This document shows, in pieces, positions 41,340 to 49,814 of a DNA stretch of 64,000 nucleotides. Location: NCBI GenBank assembly GCA_947630025.1, contig CANRFZ010000002.1:1-64000 (forward strand), read 5' to 3'. Under the pieces are notes generated by a model that worked only from the letters and a program-made list of their open reading frames with translations, made no database searches and was not told the DNA's origin. This DNA comes from an uncultured Lachnospiraceae bacterium (lineage in GTDB: Bacteria; Bacillota; Clostridia; Lachnospirales; Lachnospiraceae). A program made the translations under genes and the position numbers. How positions within the stretch are numbered: position 1 is the first letter of the stretch; each line of letters starts with the position of its first letter.

Positions 41340-43562
41340 CTATTCTTCTTCCTTGACGGCATAGTCCTCATTCTCGATCCGCTCCCGGATCGTCTCCCGC
41401 GCCGTCTCCATCCGCGCCTGCCACCGCCGGTATGCCTCGTCCCACGACGCATATGTCACATCACGGTCAGGCTCTACATCATGGCGGTGCGCCAGACTGT
41501 AGTGCGCCTCCAGATACCGCTCCAGAAATGCCGTGCACTTCTCGGCGCCCACGGCGTTGGTGTGGCTTCCGTAATCTGCGAAATCCTCCTCAAACACAAT
41601 CCCGATCTCGTCATAATAATTGTTCATGTTGACGAACGGATACCCCTGTGCCGTGACGATTTCTTCCATATAATTATACATCTGCTGCTCCTTAAGCGTC
41701 TCGCCGTAGGGGGAAACGATAAAAAGCGCATCCCTGCCCTCCGCCTTCAAAAAATCCAGCAGATCATACAGATAGGCTTCCTGATCGGCGGGTATGGCCG
41801 TCGTCCCCGGCGCGCCGCCGCAGTCGGGCATCGGCTGAGGCCCCACCTCATCCTTGAACGTATAGCCCTTCAGCGGATGAGGCTTATGGTAAGTGATGTT
41901 GGCCCACTCCGAGGGCAGCAGCAGCATCTTCCAGTTCGTATGGTACTTCATGATATCCAGATAAAAGCTGAGCCGCCCTTCCTCCTGATCCGCCGGCACC
42001 ATCGCCTGTATCGTCCTGTACCGCAGATAAGAATAACGCAAGTTATCCGTCACGCCGCGGGTATATGCCATGTTTTCGCGCAGCCCTTCGTCCGCCATCG
42101 TAAACATCCGCATCTCAAAGATATACAGGTCGGGAGACTGTGATTTCTCGGCCTCCTGCACCAGATATTTCATCGCCGCCGGCCTCTGCACGTTGGAGGA
42201 CAACGGGTACATGGCAATCCCGGTCTCTCCCCATATTTTAGGGGCGGCGTAATAAGGAAACACCGGGCTCGAACCGATCATCACCACATCCACCGTGTTG
42301 TCCTTCTCCGCATAGAACCCGGAAAACCGGTCTTTGACGTCTCCGTTCGTCCTGACCATATAGGACACGCCCACGAACATCACCAGAAACAACGCGGCAA
42401 ACAGAACGGCCTGCATAGCCGTGCCGGGCCCGGAGCGCTTCGACGGCGCACCCCCGCAGATCCCCTCAAAATATTCCCGCCACAGACGGTTGACTTGCTC
42501 CGGAGCCAGTCTCTCCTGAATGCGGGCCGCCTCGCAGCCCAGCTTCTCCGCATACGCCGGATCGCCCAGCAGCCTGTCCATGGCCTTTTCCAGCGCCGCC
42601 GCATCCCCCGCGGGGATAATCAGGCCGTTTACGCCGTCGGTCATAAGCTCCTGCGTGCCGCCGCTGGGCACATCCGTGGCGATCACCGGCAAGCCGGTAG
42701 CCAGCGCCTCGATCAGCGCGTTGGACACGCCTTCCGAATAAGAAGTGATGAGAAACAGGGACGCCTTTTCGATCCGCTGCGCGATATCCGCCGCCATGCC
42801 CGGCATCGAGACGCGCTCCGCAACGCCCAGCTCCTGTGCCAGCGCCTGCAGGCGGCTCCGCAGCTCTCCCTCTCCGTAGATCGTCAGCGTGTATTCCGGG
42901 TAGCGGTTCTGCAGCGCGGCAAAGGCGCGAATCATCATTTCATGGTTTTTGTTGGCGTCCAAGCGCCCCACCGCCACGATTTCCTTGTCCCGCGGTCCGG
43001 TATAGCGCGGCCTGATAAAAGCGGGATTCAACGAGTTCGGCAGCACCACCGCCTTTTTCCGTACCCTATCGGAAAAAAAGGCACGCGACCGTTCCGTCTG
43101 CAGGACAATGCCGGCTGCCCGCGGAAAAAGAAGTCCGGCCAGCATCGGCATCAGCCTGCCGGGGTATTCCTCTTTCGCTTCCCCCACCACCGACACCACC
43201 GCCTTGGTTCGCGTAAACATCGTGGTGGCCACCGTCATAAAATTATTTTTGCCGGCGCAGGACAGAACCAGATCCGGCTTCTCCCGCTTCCATATGCGGC
43301 GGAGCTTCCGAAACCGGCGGCAGAAATTGACGACGCGGCTGCCCGTGGTCTCCCCCTCCGTCAGATCGGAGAGGATGCGGTTCACCCCTTCCGGCAGCGC
43401 ATACTCCTCCGACGGCGGATATTGGTACTGTGTCACCATCGTAACGCCGTACCCTTCCCCGCGGAAGTAATCCGCCAGATTGACGAATACTCTCTCCGCG
43501 CCGCCCTTGTGTAATGACCCGATATAAAAAGCGATGTGTTTTTTCGGCTGTTCTTCCTTCAT
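41340..43562 (-). CDS. Fusion of GT4 glycosyltransferase and membrane-anchored SGNH-like domain
   Basis: A 740-residue protein with two parts. Residues 1-370 are a full GT4 enzyme (FYIGSLHKGGAERVFVNLA, VAVGRLDANKNHEMMIRAF, ITSYSEGVSNALIEALATG). One membrane helix follows at about 382-402. The rest would be external and looks like an SGNH/DltD/AlgX-type esterase or O-acyltransferase: IGSSPVF at 429-435 with the candidate nucleophile serine, and DYGSHTN at 663-669 with the Asp and His of the triad. It thus places a cytoplasmic sugar transferase and an extracytoplasmic acyl-handling domain in one chain. The RBS is unclear; the upstream 265 bases are very AT-rich. Confidence 0.82.
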   Translation of the reverse strand: MKEEQPKKHIAFYIGSLHKGGAERVFVNLADYFRGEGYGVTMVTQYQYPPSEEYALPEGVNRILSDLTEGETTGSRVVNFCRRFRKLRRIWKREKPDLVLSCAGKNNFMTVATTMFTRTKAVVSVVGEAKEEYPGRLMPMLAGLLFPRAAGIVLQTERSRAFFSDRVRKKAVVLPNSLNPAFIRPRYTGPRDKEIVAVGRLDANKNHEMMIRAFAALQNRYPEYTLTIYGEGELRSRLQALAQELGVAERVSMPGMAADIAQRIEKASLFLITSYSEGVSNALIEALATGLPVIATDVPSGGTQELMTDGVNGLIIPAGDAAALEKAMDRLLGDPAYAEKLGCEAARIQERLAPEQVNRLWREYFEGICGGAPSKRSGPGTAMQAVLFAALFLVMFVGVSYMVRTNGDVKDRFSGFYAEKDNTVDVVMIGSSPVFPYYAAPKIWGETGIAMYPLSSNVQRPAAMKYLVQEAEKSQSPDLYIFEMRMFTMADEGLRENMAYTRGVTDNLRYSYLRYRTIQAMVPADQEEGRLSFYLDIMKYHTNWKMLLLPSEWANITYHKPHPLKGYTFKDEVGPQPMPDCGGAPGTTAIPADQEAYLYDLLDFLKAEGRDALFIVSPYGETLKEQQMYNYMEEIVTAQGYPFVNMNNYYDEIGIVFEEDFADYGSHTNAVGAEKCTAFLERYLEAHYSLAHRHDVEPDRDVTYASWDEAYRRWQARMETARETIRERIENEDYAVKEEE

Positions 43563-43827
43563 GCCTTTTGAATAAAATCCTTCATATTTTTGCTAAAATC
43601 GAAAATTTTTGCAATTTTCTTTCATTTTTCCTGCAAAAATCACCTAATTTTACATTTTTATTAAATTTCCCTTTATTTTTGCGTTTTAAATTGTGTCTGA
43701 AATTCAGATTATTTTCAGAAATTTCCATTTTTCAAAAATACATAAATTTATGATGTTATTTTATCAAATATAGTATCCCGCAAGTTATATAACATACACT
43801 TTTGCATAAATAGCGGGTGCAATTCAT
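43563..43827. promoter_or_regulatory. AT-rich intergenic region with a palindrome
   Basis: 265 bases of about three-quarters A+T in an otherwise GC-rich window. It has a perfect TCTGAA-A-TTCAGA palindrome at 43696-43708, which could be an operator, and several -10-like hexamers on the minus strand but no pair with a convincing -35. No gene is visible. It probably holds the promoter of the GT4-SGNH gene and the end of the TupA transcript. Confidence 0.45.
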
Positions 43828-44772
43828 CTATAGTCCGGAAATGTCAATCCAGCTTCCGGCTTCGTAATACATCTCCTCCGGCGTCACGATGCTGCTGCAC
43901 CCCTGATGATAAAACGTCATCTCGCCGAAGTAGATCCGGCCCTCGATATTATACAGATCCACCCGCACATGGCGAAACGGTTTGGACAGGATCTCGGCGT
44001 ACTCGACCATCTTGTCATAGTTGGCCGGTTTGGGGAGCAGTTCCGGCGGAAAATTCTTGCGCGTAAAGCGCACGTTCTCTAAGAGGTTATAGTCCCTGTC
44101 GTAGACGTTCCTGACGGAATCTGGGTTATGGCTGCCGTCCTCCTGACAGATGCCGATCTCGCCGAACACCAGCTTTACCTGCCCGCCGAAGCACATGAAT
44201 TTGTAGTCGTCCAGACTGCTGCGTCCGGGCTGCGTCAGTATCTTCTCGCAGATAATCTTCCGCTCGATGTCCTTATAATTCCATTCACGGCTGCCCCAGA
44301 ACGCATTCCGTTTCAGCCAGTAGTTAAATTCATTCTTATGGTACACGGCGTCAAAGGGCTTCTCCCTGTCATAGATCGCGTTGACATCCGACGTGTGGTT
44401 GCACTTGATGATAAATCTGTCCGGGAGACTGTCAAACGGAATCTCCTCAAACGAGTCGTACACGCCGTACAGTTCGTTCAGGATATGGCCCAGCCCGCAC
44501 TGCTCCACATATTCCCGCACGCGGTATTTGTCGCTGCAGACCGTCAGCAGCGGATCGCGGACGTGCAGCTTCAGATACCAGAGCTTGTCGTCAAAAGTCT
44601 CCGGATTTTCCAGATGCAGCTCTCTGCCCGTGCGCCGTCTGTAATACTGTCTGGCAAACTCCTCGTCGCTCAGCTTATTGTACTTGTTCCTTCTGTAGTT
44701 GCGGATCACATTGTAAGTCTTGGCCGTGACCGTGTGATGATACAGAAATCTTTTCAGCGGATGTACGCTCAT
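43828..44772 (-). CDS. TupA-like ATP-grasp protein
   Basis: A 314-residue protein of the ATPgrasp_TupA family. It has TFDDKLWYLKLHVRDPLLTVCSD-type start (DDKLWYLKLH near residue 62, followed by CSDKYRVREYV), RFIIKCNHTSDV near residue 120, DYKFMCFGGQVKLVFGE near residue 190 and RVDLYNIEGRIYFGEMTFYH near residue 270. TupA was named for teichuronopeptide synthesis in alkaliphilic Bacillus, where amino acids are linked to a uronic-acid polymer; many relatives are simply called glycosyltransferases. ATG 44772 has AAAGGACAGG upstream. Its neighbour is an asparagine synthase-like gene. Confidence 0.85.
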   Translation of the reverse strand: MSVHPLKRFLYHHTVTAKTYNVIRNYRRNKYNKLSDEEFARQYYRRRTGRELHLENPETFDDKLWYLKLHVRDPLLTVCSDKYRVREYVEQCGLGHILNELYGVYDSFEEIPFDSLPDRFIIKCNHTSDVNAIYDREKPFDAVYHKNEFNYWLKRNAFWGSREWNYKDIERKIICEKILTQPGRSSLDDYKFMCFGGQVKLVFGEIGICQEDGSHNPDSVRNVYDRDYNLLENVRFTRKNFPPELLPKPANYDKMVEYAEILSKPFRHVRVDLYNIEGRIYFGEMTFYHQGCSSIVTPEEMYYEAGSWIDISGL

Positions 44773-44795
44773 GTCCCTGTCCTTTCCCGATTTTA

Positions 44796-46676
44796 CTACC
44801 GCATATAAGCCCGATACCACTGCTGGAATACAAAATACGGCCACAGGATCTTGGAGTAGTTTAAGCCCGTCTGGGGGCCGCCGTCTCCGTTCTCCATATA
44901 GGCCGCCGTCAGTCCGGCCACATACCCGCTGTCAAAGAGCCCCTGCGAAGACACAAAGGCGGGAGACGCCATATCCAGAAGCTGCTCCCGCAGCGGCCCC
45001 CGCAGCCACTCATCCAACGGCACGCTGAAACCTTTCTTGGGCCGATCCAGCAGCTCTCTGGGGATATAGTCGTAGGCGATGTCCTTTAAAATCCGCTTCT
45101 TCGTATGTCCGTCATATTTAAACGAATGAGGCAGCCTGTAAGAATACTCCATGACATCCCGATCCAGCAGCGGGCATCGCGCCTCCAGCGAATATTTCAT
45201 CGTGGCGCGGTCCACTTTGCAGAGGATATCCCCCGGCAGATAAGTGTCCATGTCCAGCAGCATACGGCGGGCCTGCCAGTTCTTTTCGCCGTAGACGCTC
45301 TCCCTCTCGTAGAAAACGGAGAGGCCGTCTCCCGCCGTCATGCGCAGCGCGGCGTCCACATAGCGCTCCGAGTGAAGCTGCGTCTTAGTCTCCCGATTCC
45401 GGTTGCCCGCAATCACACGCACCTTAAACGGAAGCCTGTCCAGCAGACGCGCCCGCCGCAGCCCCGGCGCGCTGCAGATGCCGTACAGGATGCCGCCGGG
45501 CAGATCCAGCTTCTGCGCCTGCCCGATTCTGTCATATACGTTGTACCCGCAGAAAAACTCGTCTCCGCCGTCGCCGGAAAGCGCCACGGTGACGTCTTTC
45601 CTAGCCATCGCCGCCACAAGCATCCCCGGAATCTGGGAGCTATCGGCGAAGGGCTCGTCATAATACTGCGGAATACTGTCCACCATTTCGAACATTTCCC
45701 GCTCGCCGATATAATATTCCGTATGGCGGGTGCCCAGATACCCCGCGACCTCGGCGGCATAGGCGGCCTCGTCATACCCGCTGTCGCCGAAGCCCACGGA
45801 ATACGTCCGCACGGGCTCGCCGGACAGACTCTGCGCAATCGCCGTGACCAGCGAAGAATCATAGCCGCCGCTCAGGAAAGTCCCCAGCGGCACATCGGCG
45901 ATCATCCGCATCTCCACCGACCGGCATAACAGTTGTTTCAGTTCCGCCTTGGCCTGTCCGTAATCCGTCACGGGCCGCTCTTTCTGCCTGTGATAGACCT
46001 CCCGGACATCCCAGTATTTCTCTGTCTTGGCCTGTCCCTCACAAAAAGTGAGAATACTGCCCGGCTCCAGTTTGTATACATCCCGGAAGATCGTGTACGG
46101 CTCGGCGATATACTGGTGATAGAGATACCGGGAGAGCACTTCCGTACAGATGCGCCGCTCAAATCCCGGCCATAGCATCAGCGGTTTTAACTCGGAGGCA
46201 AACACCAGTTGTTCTTCCTGCTGCCAGTAATATAGCGGCTTCTTGCCGATCCGGTCACGCACCAGATACAGTCTGCCGTCATCCCTGTCGTAAAGCGCGA
46301 TCGCAAACATACCGTTGAACCGTTCCACGCAGCGAATCCCCCATTTGAGGTAGGCCGCCAGAATCACCTCCGTATCGCAGGAGGAGCGGAACGGATAGCC
46401 GGACAGTTCTTTTTTCAGCTCCTTAAAATTATAAATCTCGCCGTTAAAGACGACGGAAACACGCCCGTCCGCCGAGTGCATCGGCTGATGGCCCGACGCG
46501 GACAGATCCTGAATGGACAGCCGGCGCTGCGCCAGCCCGACAAAATAACCGTTCCGCGCCGGATAGATCTCAGCGCCGTCATCGTCCGGCCCCCTGTGAT
46601 ACATTTGGTCGTTCATCTTATGAAATTGTTCCAGACTGATCGGCTTTTTGCCGGCAAATCCGCATATTCCGCACAT
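44796..46676 (-). CDS. asnB: Asparagine synthase (glutamine-hydrolysing)-like amidotransferase
   Basis: A 626-residue class II amidotransferase. Cys2 of MCGICGFAG is the glutaminase nucleophile, followed by MYHRGPDDDG, VFNGEIYNF and RDRIGKKPLYY. The synthetase domain has LGTFLSGGYDSSLVTAIAQS near residue 265, the ATP-pyrophosphatase loop, and ALSGDGGDEFFCGY. It forms an amide from a carboxylate, ammonia and ATP. Homologues in polysaccharide loci are often suspected to amidate uronic acids rather than make asparagine, and the GalNAcA genes here fit; free asparagine synthesis cannot be excluded. Confidence 0.88.
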   Translation of the reverse strand: MCGICGFAGKKPISLEQFHKMNDQMYHRGPDDDGAEIYPARNGYFVGLAQRRLSIQDLSASGHQPMHSADGRVSVVFNGEIYNFKELKKELSGYPFRSSCDTEVILAAYLKWGIRCVERFNGMFAIALYDRDDGRLYLVRDRIGKKPLYYWQQEEQLVFASELKPLMLWPGFERRICTEVLSRYLYHQYIAEPYTIFRDVYKLEPGSILTFCEGQAKTEKYWDVREVYHRQKERPVTDYGQAKAELKQLLCRSVEMRMIADVPLGTFLSGGYDSSLVTAIAQSLSGEPVRTYSVGFGDSGYDEAAYAAEVAGYLGTRHTEYYIGEREMFEMVDSIPQYYDEPFADSSQIPGMLVAAMARKDVTVALSGDGGDEFFCGYNVYDRIGQAQKLDLPGGILYGICSAPGLRRARLLDRLPFKVRVIAGNRNRETKTQLHSERYVDAALRMTAGDGLSVFYERESVYGEKNWQARRMLLDMDTYLPGDILCKVDRATMKYSLEARCPLLDRDVMEYSYRLPHSFKYDGHTKKRILKDIAYDYIPRELLDRPKKGFSVPLDEWLRGPLREQLLDMASPAFVSSQGLFDSGYVAGLTAAYMENGDGGPQTGLNYSKILWPYFVFQQWYRAYMR

Positions 46677-46729
46677 AACGCTCCGTCCGCCCGCCGTCCG
46701 CCACCCGCCGCGGCGTTCCGTTCAGCAGT

Positions 46730-47488
46730 CTATTGCACCTTTTTTTCCAAAAAATAATCCCTGTATTCCCCGAAATCCTTGCACTCGTTATCCACCGACT
46801 CCACCAGCTCCGTGTATTTCTCCTGCAGCAGCGCCTTGTAATTGTCAAAATTGTCATACCCGCGCCTGCTCCACGCAAACGGATGCGTCAGAATCTGCAC
46901 CTTGTCGTGTCCCGTGATATTGGCTTCGTCCGGATAACCGTAACGCCAGATATGATTGGCGTCCGACATATATTTTACCCGCAGCGCGGTATTGCCATCG
47001 ACGGACTCGGCGAACGTGAAGAAATCGTCCTGATAGGCGTTCAGGATGCCGTCCAGCTTGATATTCTCCCGCAGCACGTCCTTGGACGGCCTGTGCACAG
47101 AAAATTCCGTGATCTCAAATCCGAACATCTCGCTCAGAATATTGATCTCCTGCCTGATCCGCTTTCTGATCTGCTGCATATCCGTCATGCCGTTCAGCGC
47201 GAAATGCAGCCCGATGTGCTGGCCCCTTTCGTGCATATCCTTAATCAGATCCATATTTCTCCGGGAGAGAATATTGTAGGAATTGTTCGTCCACTGGAAA
47301 AAGAACGTGGAAGTAAAATCCATGCTCTGCTCCACCCGGGCGAGCTGATAGGCTCTGTCCACGCTATACTCCACGTCATGCCGCATGATGATAAAACTAT
47401 CCCTGCGGAGCGCCTCCGCATATCCACAATGCCTGCCCGTGGATTGGATAATTCTGATGATTTCTCTGTAGTCGTCGTAGGAAAACAT
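46730..47488 (-). CDS. Polysaccharide deacetylase-like protein
   Basis: About 252 residues with NodB-fold features: FIIMRHDVEYSVDRA near residue 32 (Asp of the metal/catalytic site), GQHIGLHFALNG near residue 90 (His), EFSVHRPS near residue 130 and ILTHPFAW near residue 200. No signal peptide, so probably cytoplasmic. I take ATG 47488; GTG 47497 is an alternative. It is the first gene behind the best promoter in the window. It may remove an N-acetyl group from a nucleotide- or lipid-linked sugar, which is inference. Confidence 0.78.
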   Translation of the reverse strand: MFSYDDYREIIRIIQSTGRHCGYAEALRRDSFIIMRHDVEYSVDRAYQLARVEQSMDFTSTFFFQWTNNSYNILSRRNMDLIKDMHERGQHIGLHFALNGMTDMQQIRKRIRQEINILSEMFGFEITEFSVHRPSKDVLRENIKLDGILNAYQDDFFTFAESVDGNTALRVKYMSDANHIWRYGYPDEANITGHDKVQILTHPFAWSRRGYDNFDNYKALLQEKYTELVESVDNECKDFGEYRDYFLEKKVQ

Positions 47489-47517
47489 ACCGCGCACCGT
47501 CCTTTTTGGTTACAAAT

Positions 47518-47546
47518 ATTATATACGTTATCCCTCTGCATGACAA
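47518..47546 (-). promoter_or_regulatory. Strong sigma-A type promoter
   Basis: On the minus strand TTGTCA (47546-47541, 5 of 6) is followed after exactly 17 bases by TATAAT (47523-47518, 6 of 6). It is the closest match to consensus I found. The start would be near 47511, about 23 bases before the deacetylase-like start codon. Confidence 0.82.
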
Positions 47547-47551
47547 GTGAC

Positions 47552-47591
47552 GCCTGAAGCATTCGCTCCCTGCCTGAAACATTCGCTCCCT
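47552..47591. promoter_or_regulatory. Two tandem 20-bp direct repeats upstream of the promoter
   Basis: 47552-47571 and 47572-47591 differ at one base only and abut. They end five bases upstream of the -35 box, and the 20-base period keeps both on about the same face of the helix, as for an activator binding site. They fill most of the gap between the GT4 stop and the promoter. Confidence 0.6.
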
Positions 47592-47602
47592 GCCCGGACA
47601 TT

Positions 47603-48709
47603 CTATCTGCCGCCGCAGAGCTGCTCGATATAATCCCGCCACTGTCCCAGAACCACATCCTCCGACGCCCGCTCCGCGATGCGCCGCGCCTGTGCGCCCA
47701 GCCGCTCCGCCAGCGCACGATCCTCGATCAGACGGTTGATTCCGTCCACCAGCGCCTGCTCGTCCTTGATCGGGATCAGCAGACCGTCCGTGCCGTCGGT
47801 CATCACCGTGGCGGGCCCGCCGCAGGGACAGTCCGTGGCCACGATCGGAAGTCCCAGCGCCATCGCCTCCATCAGCGCGTTGGGAAGCCCCTCCCAATCC
47901 GACGTAAACGCAAAAAGCGCCGCGTCCGCCAGCTCATGCTCCAGACGGTCGGAAGCGCCCATCAGACGGATATAATTCTGCGCGTTGTTGTCCCGGATCA
48001 GCTTCTCCAAGATCTCTTTCGTGCCGTCGCCCGAATCCCCGCCGTATATTTTCAGGTCATAGTCGGGATGTTTCTCATGAACCCGGACGAAGGCGCGGAT
48101 CAGCATCGGCTGGTTTTTAAAGTCTACCAGCCTCCCCGACTGCACCACCGTCTTGGTTCTTGCGGCAGGCGCCGGAACGCCGATATATTTCTCGTTGATG
48201 GGATTTAAGATAATGCGGGATTTGTCCTGTAGATACGGTTTAAAAAAAGCCCGCGCGCCCTCCGTCTGGAACACGCAGCCGTCCGCCCGCGGAAAAAGCA
48301 GCGGAATCTGGATTTTGTCGGCGCGGCTGTCATAATGCCCCGTGGGATTGGTGCGCACCGAAATCAGCACAGGAACCTTGCTGAAATACGCCGCCATCAG
48401 CCCCCGGTAGATCGCCTTGCGCGCAAACGGAATCAGGATATCCGGCTTCTCCTCCTTCAGGAATCTCCGCAGATACTTCACCCGCAGCAGGAACTGCACC
48501 AGCCTGTGTTTCTTCTCGTCTCCGTCCCGCAGGCCCACATGGACGCGCCTCACGGCGGGATCGATCCGAAACTCGTTGTCCGCATACCATTCCGTCGCGA
48601 TAACGACTTCATAGCCCTCTCTGGCAAAACAGTTGGCCAGATTCGTCACCACGCGCTCCGCGCCGCCCTGCTCCAGACAGTTGAGATGAAAAGCTATTTT
48701 TCGTGTCAT
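47603..48709 (-). CDS. Glycosyltransferase family 4
   Basis: A 368-residue GT-B enzyme. It begins IAFHLNCLEQGGAERVVTNL and has VVQSGRLVDFKNQPMLIRAF near residue 192 and FAFTSDWEGLPNALMEAMAL near residue 278. ATG 48709 is one base after the stop of the GT4 gene upstream. It is the third of three consecutive GT4 genes and the last before the promoter at 47518-47546. Donor unknown. Confidence 0.89.
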   Translation of the reverse strand: MTRKIAFHLNCLEQGGAERVVTNLANCFAREGYEVVIATEWYADNEFRIDPAVRRVHVGLRDGDEKKHRLVQFLLRVKYLRRFLKEEKPDILIPFARKAIYRGLMAAYFSKVPVLISVRTNPTGHYDSRADKIQIPLLFPRADGCVFQTEGARAFFKPYLQDKSRIILNPINEKYIGVPAPAARTKTVVQSGRLVDFKNQPMLIRAFVRVHEKHPDYDLKIYGGDSGDGTKEILEKLIRDNNAQNYIRLMGASDRLEHELADAALFAFTSDWEGLPNALMEAMALGLPIVATDCPCGGPATVMTDGTDGLLIPIKDEQALVDGINRLIEDRALAERLGAQARRIAERASEDVVLGQWRDYIEQLCGGR

Positions 48710-48710
48710 A

Positions 48711-49814
48711 CTACTCCGCCCACTCCCGTATTTTTGCGGTATATGCCTCCGCGGTGTACTCCGCCGCCCGCGCCTTTGCCATCCGGCGGTAATGCTCCAT
48801 CCGCTCCGCATCCTCCAGCAGCGTTATAATCGTGTGCCCCAGAGCCCGCTCCTCGTCGGTGATGTCCCCCGCGTCGTAATTTTCGTCGGGACTCATATTG
48901 GGAACTAGGAGGCCGTACTTCTCCTGCAGGATCTCCCGCGGGCCCGTCATACAGTCCGTGGCGACAGCCGGCAGCCCCAGTGCCATCGCCTCCACCAGCG
49001 CGTTGGGAAACCCTTCGTAATAGGAAGTCAGCACATAGAGCGTCCCCTGCTTCAGATAAGGATAGGGGTTCTTCTGCAGTCCCGCAAAAAAGACTTCACC
49101 GCCCAGCCCCAGCTCCGCCGCCAACTTCCTGTCCGCCGCGAACTCGCCCTGTCCGATAATCATCAGCCGGGTGTCCGGCAGCTTGGCGTGCACAACGGCA
49201 AAACTTTTAATCAGATGCCAGTAGCCCTTCACCGGATCTTCCCTGCCCATGGATACGAGAACGCGCCCGTCCTCCCATGGCAGCCGGACGTCCTCCTGTC
49301 CGGCCAGTGTCTCCGTCCGGCGGATATCAAACGGGTTGGTCAGCGTAACCGCCTTGCCGCAGCGGTACTTCTCCCTGATCTCCCTGCTGATGGTCTCGGA
49401 GCAGCACACCACCCGGTCGGCCGTCCTGCAGAACAGGCGGATCTGCCTTGGATTTCCCATATCCATATAGCTTCTCACACCCAGCCATTTGACGGTATCC
49501 GTGCCGGAAACGATATTGGCCAGATTCGCGGTAGGGCCCAGACTGTACGCCACCGCAAACCGCTCTTTTTTCTTGAGGCGGCGCAGCTTTCTTCCCCTGC
49601 GCCAGATATTGACGATCTTGCCCACCGTTCCCGGACGGCTCGGCAGATGCAGATCCACCGTCCGGATGCCGTCCGTGTCATAGACGATATCGCGGGAATC
49701 AAACAACGCTATCGTGACGTCAAAATACGGCTGCAACAACCTCGCCGTGACAACGCATACTTTTTCAAAACCGCCCTGATGCAGGGCCGGTACAATCAGC
49801 AGAAACTTTTTCAT
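48711..49814 (-). CDS. Glycosyltransferase family 4
   Basis: A 367-residue GT-B enzyme. It has LIVPALHQGGFEKVCVVTA at the N-terminus, VLVSMGREDPVKGYWHLIK near residue 185 and VLTSYYEGFPNALVEAMALG near residue 260. The N-terminal loop is HQGGFEKV where its neighbours have GGAERV or GGAESR, so the acceptor sites differ. It is coupled to the upstream GT4 gene by a 4-base overlap. Confidence 0.89.
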   Translation of the reverse strand: MKKFLLIVPALHQGGFEKVCVVTARLLQPYFDVTIALFDSRDIVYDTDGIRTVDLHLPSRPGTVGKIVNIWRRGRKLRRLKKKERFAVAYSLGPTANLANIVSGTDTVKWLGVRSYMDMGNPRQIRLFCRTADRVVCCSETISREIREKYRCGKAVTLTNPFDIRRTETLAGQEDVRLPWEDGRVLVSMGREDPVKGYWHLIKSFAVVHAKLPDTRLMIIGQGEFAADRKLAAELGLGGEVFFAGLQKNPYPYLKQGTLYVLTSYYEGFPNALVEAMALGLPAVATDCMTGPREILQEKYGLLVPNMSPDENYDAGDITDEERALGHTIITLLEDAERMEHYRRMAKARAAEYTAEAYTAKIREWAE

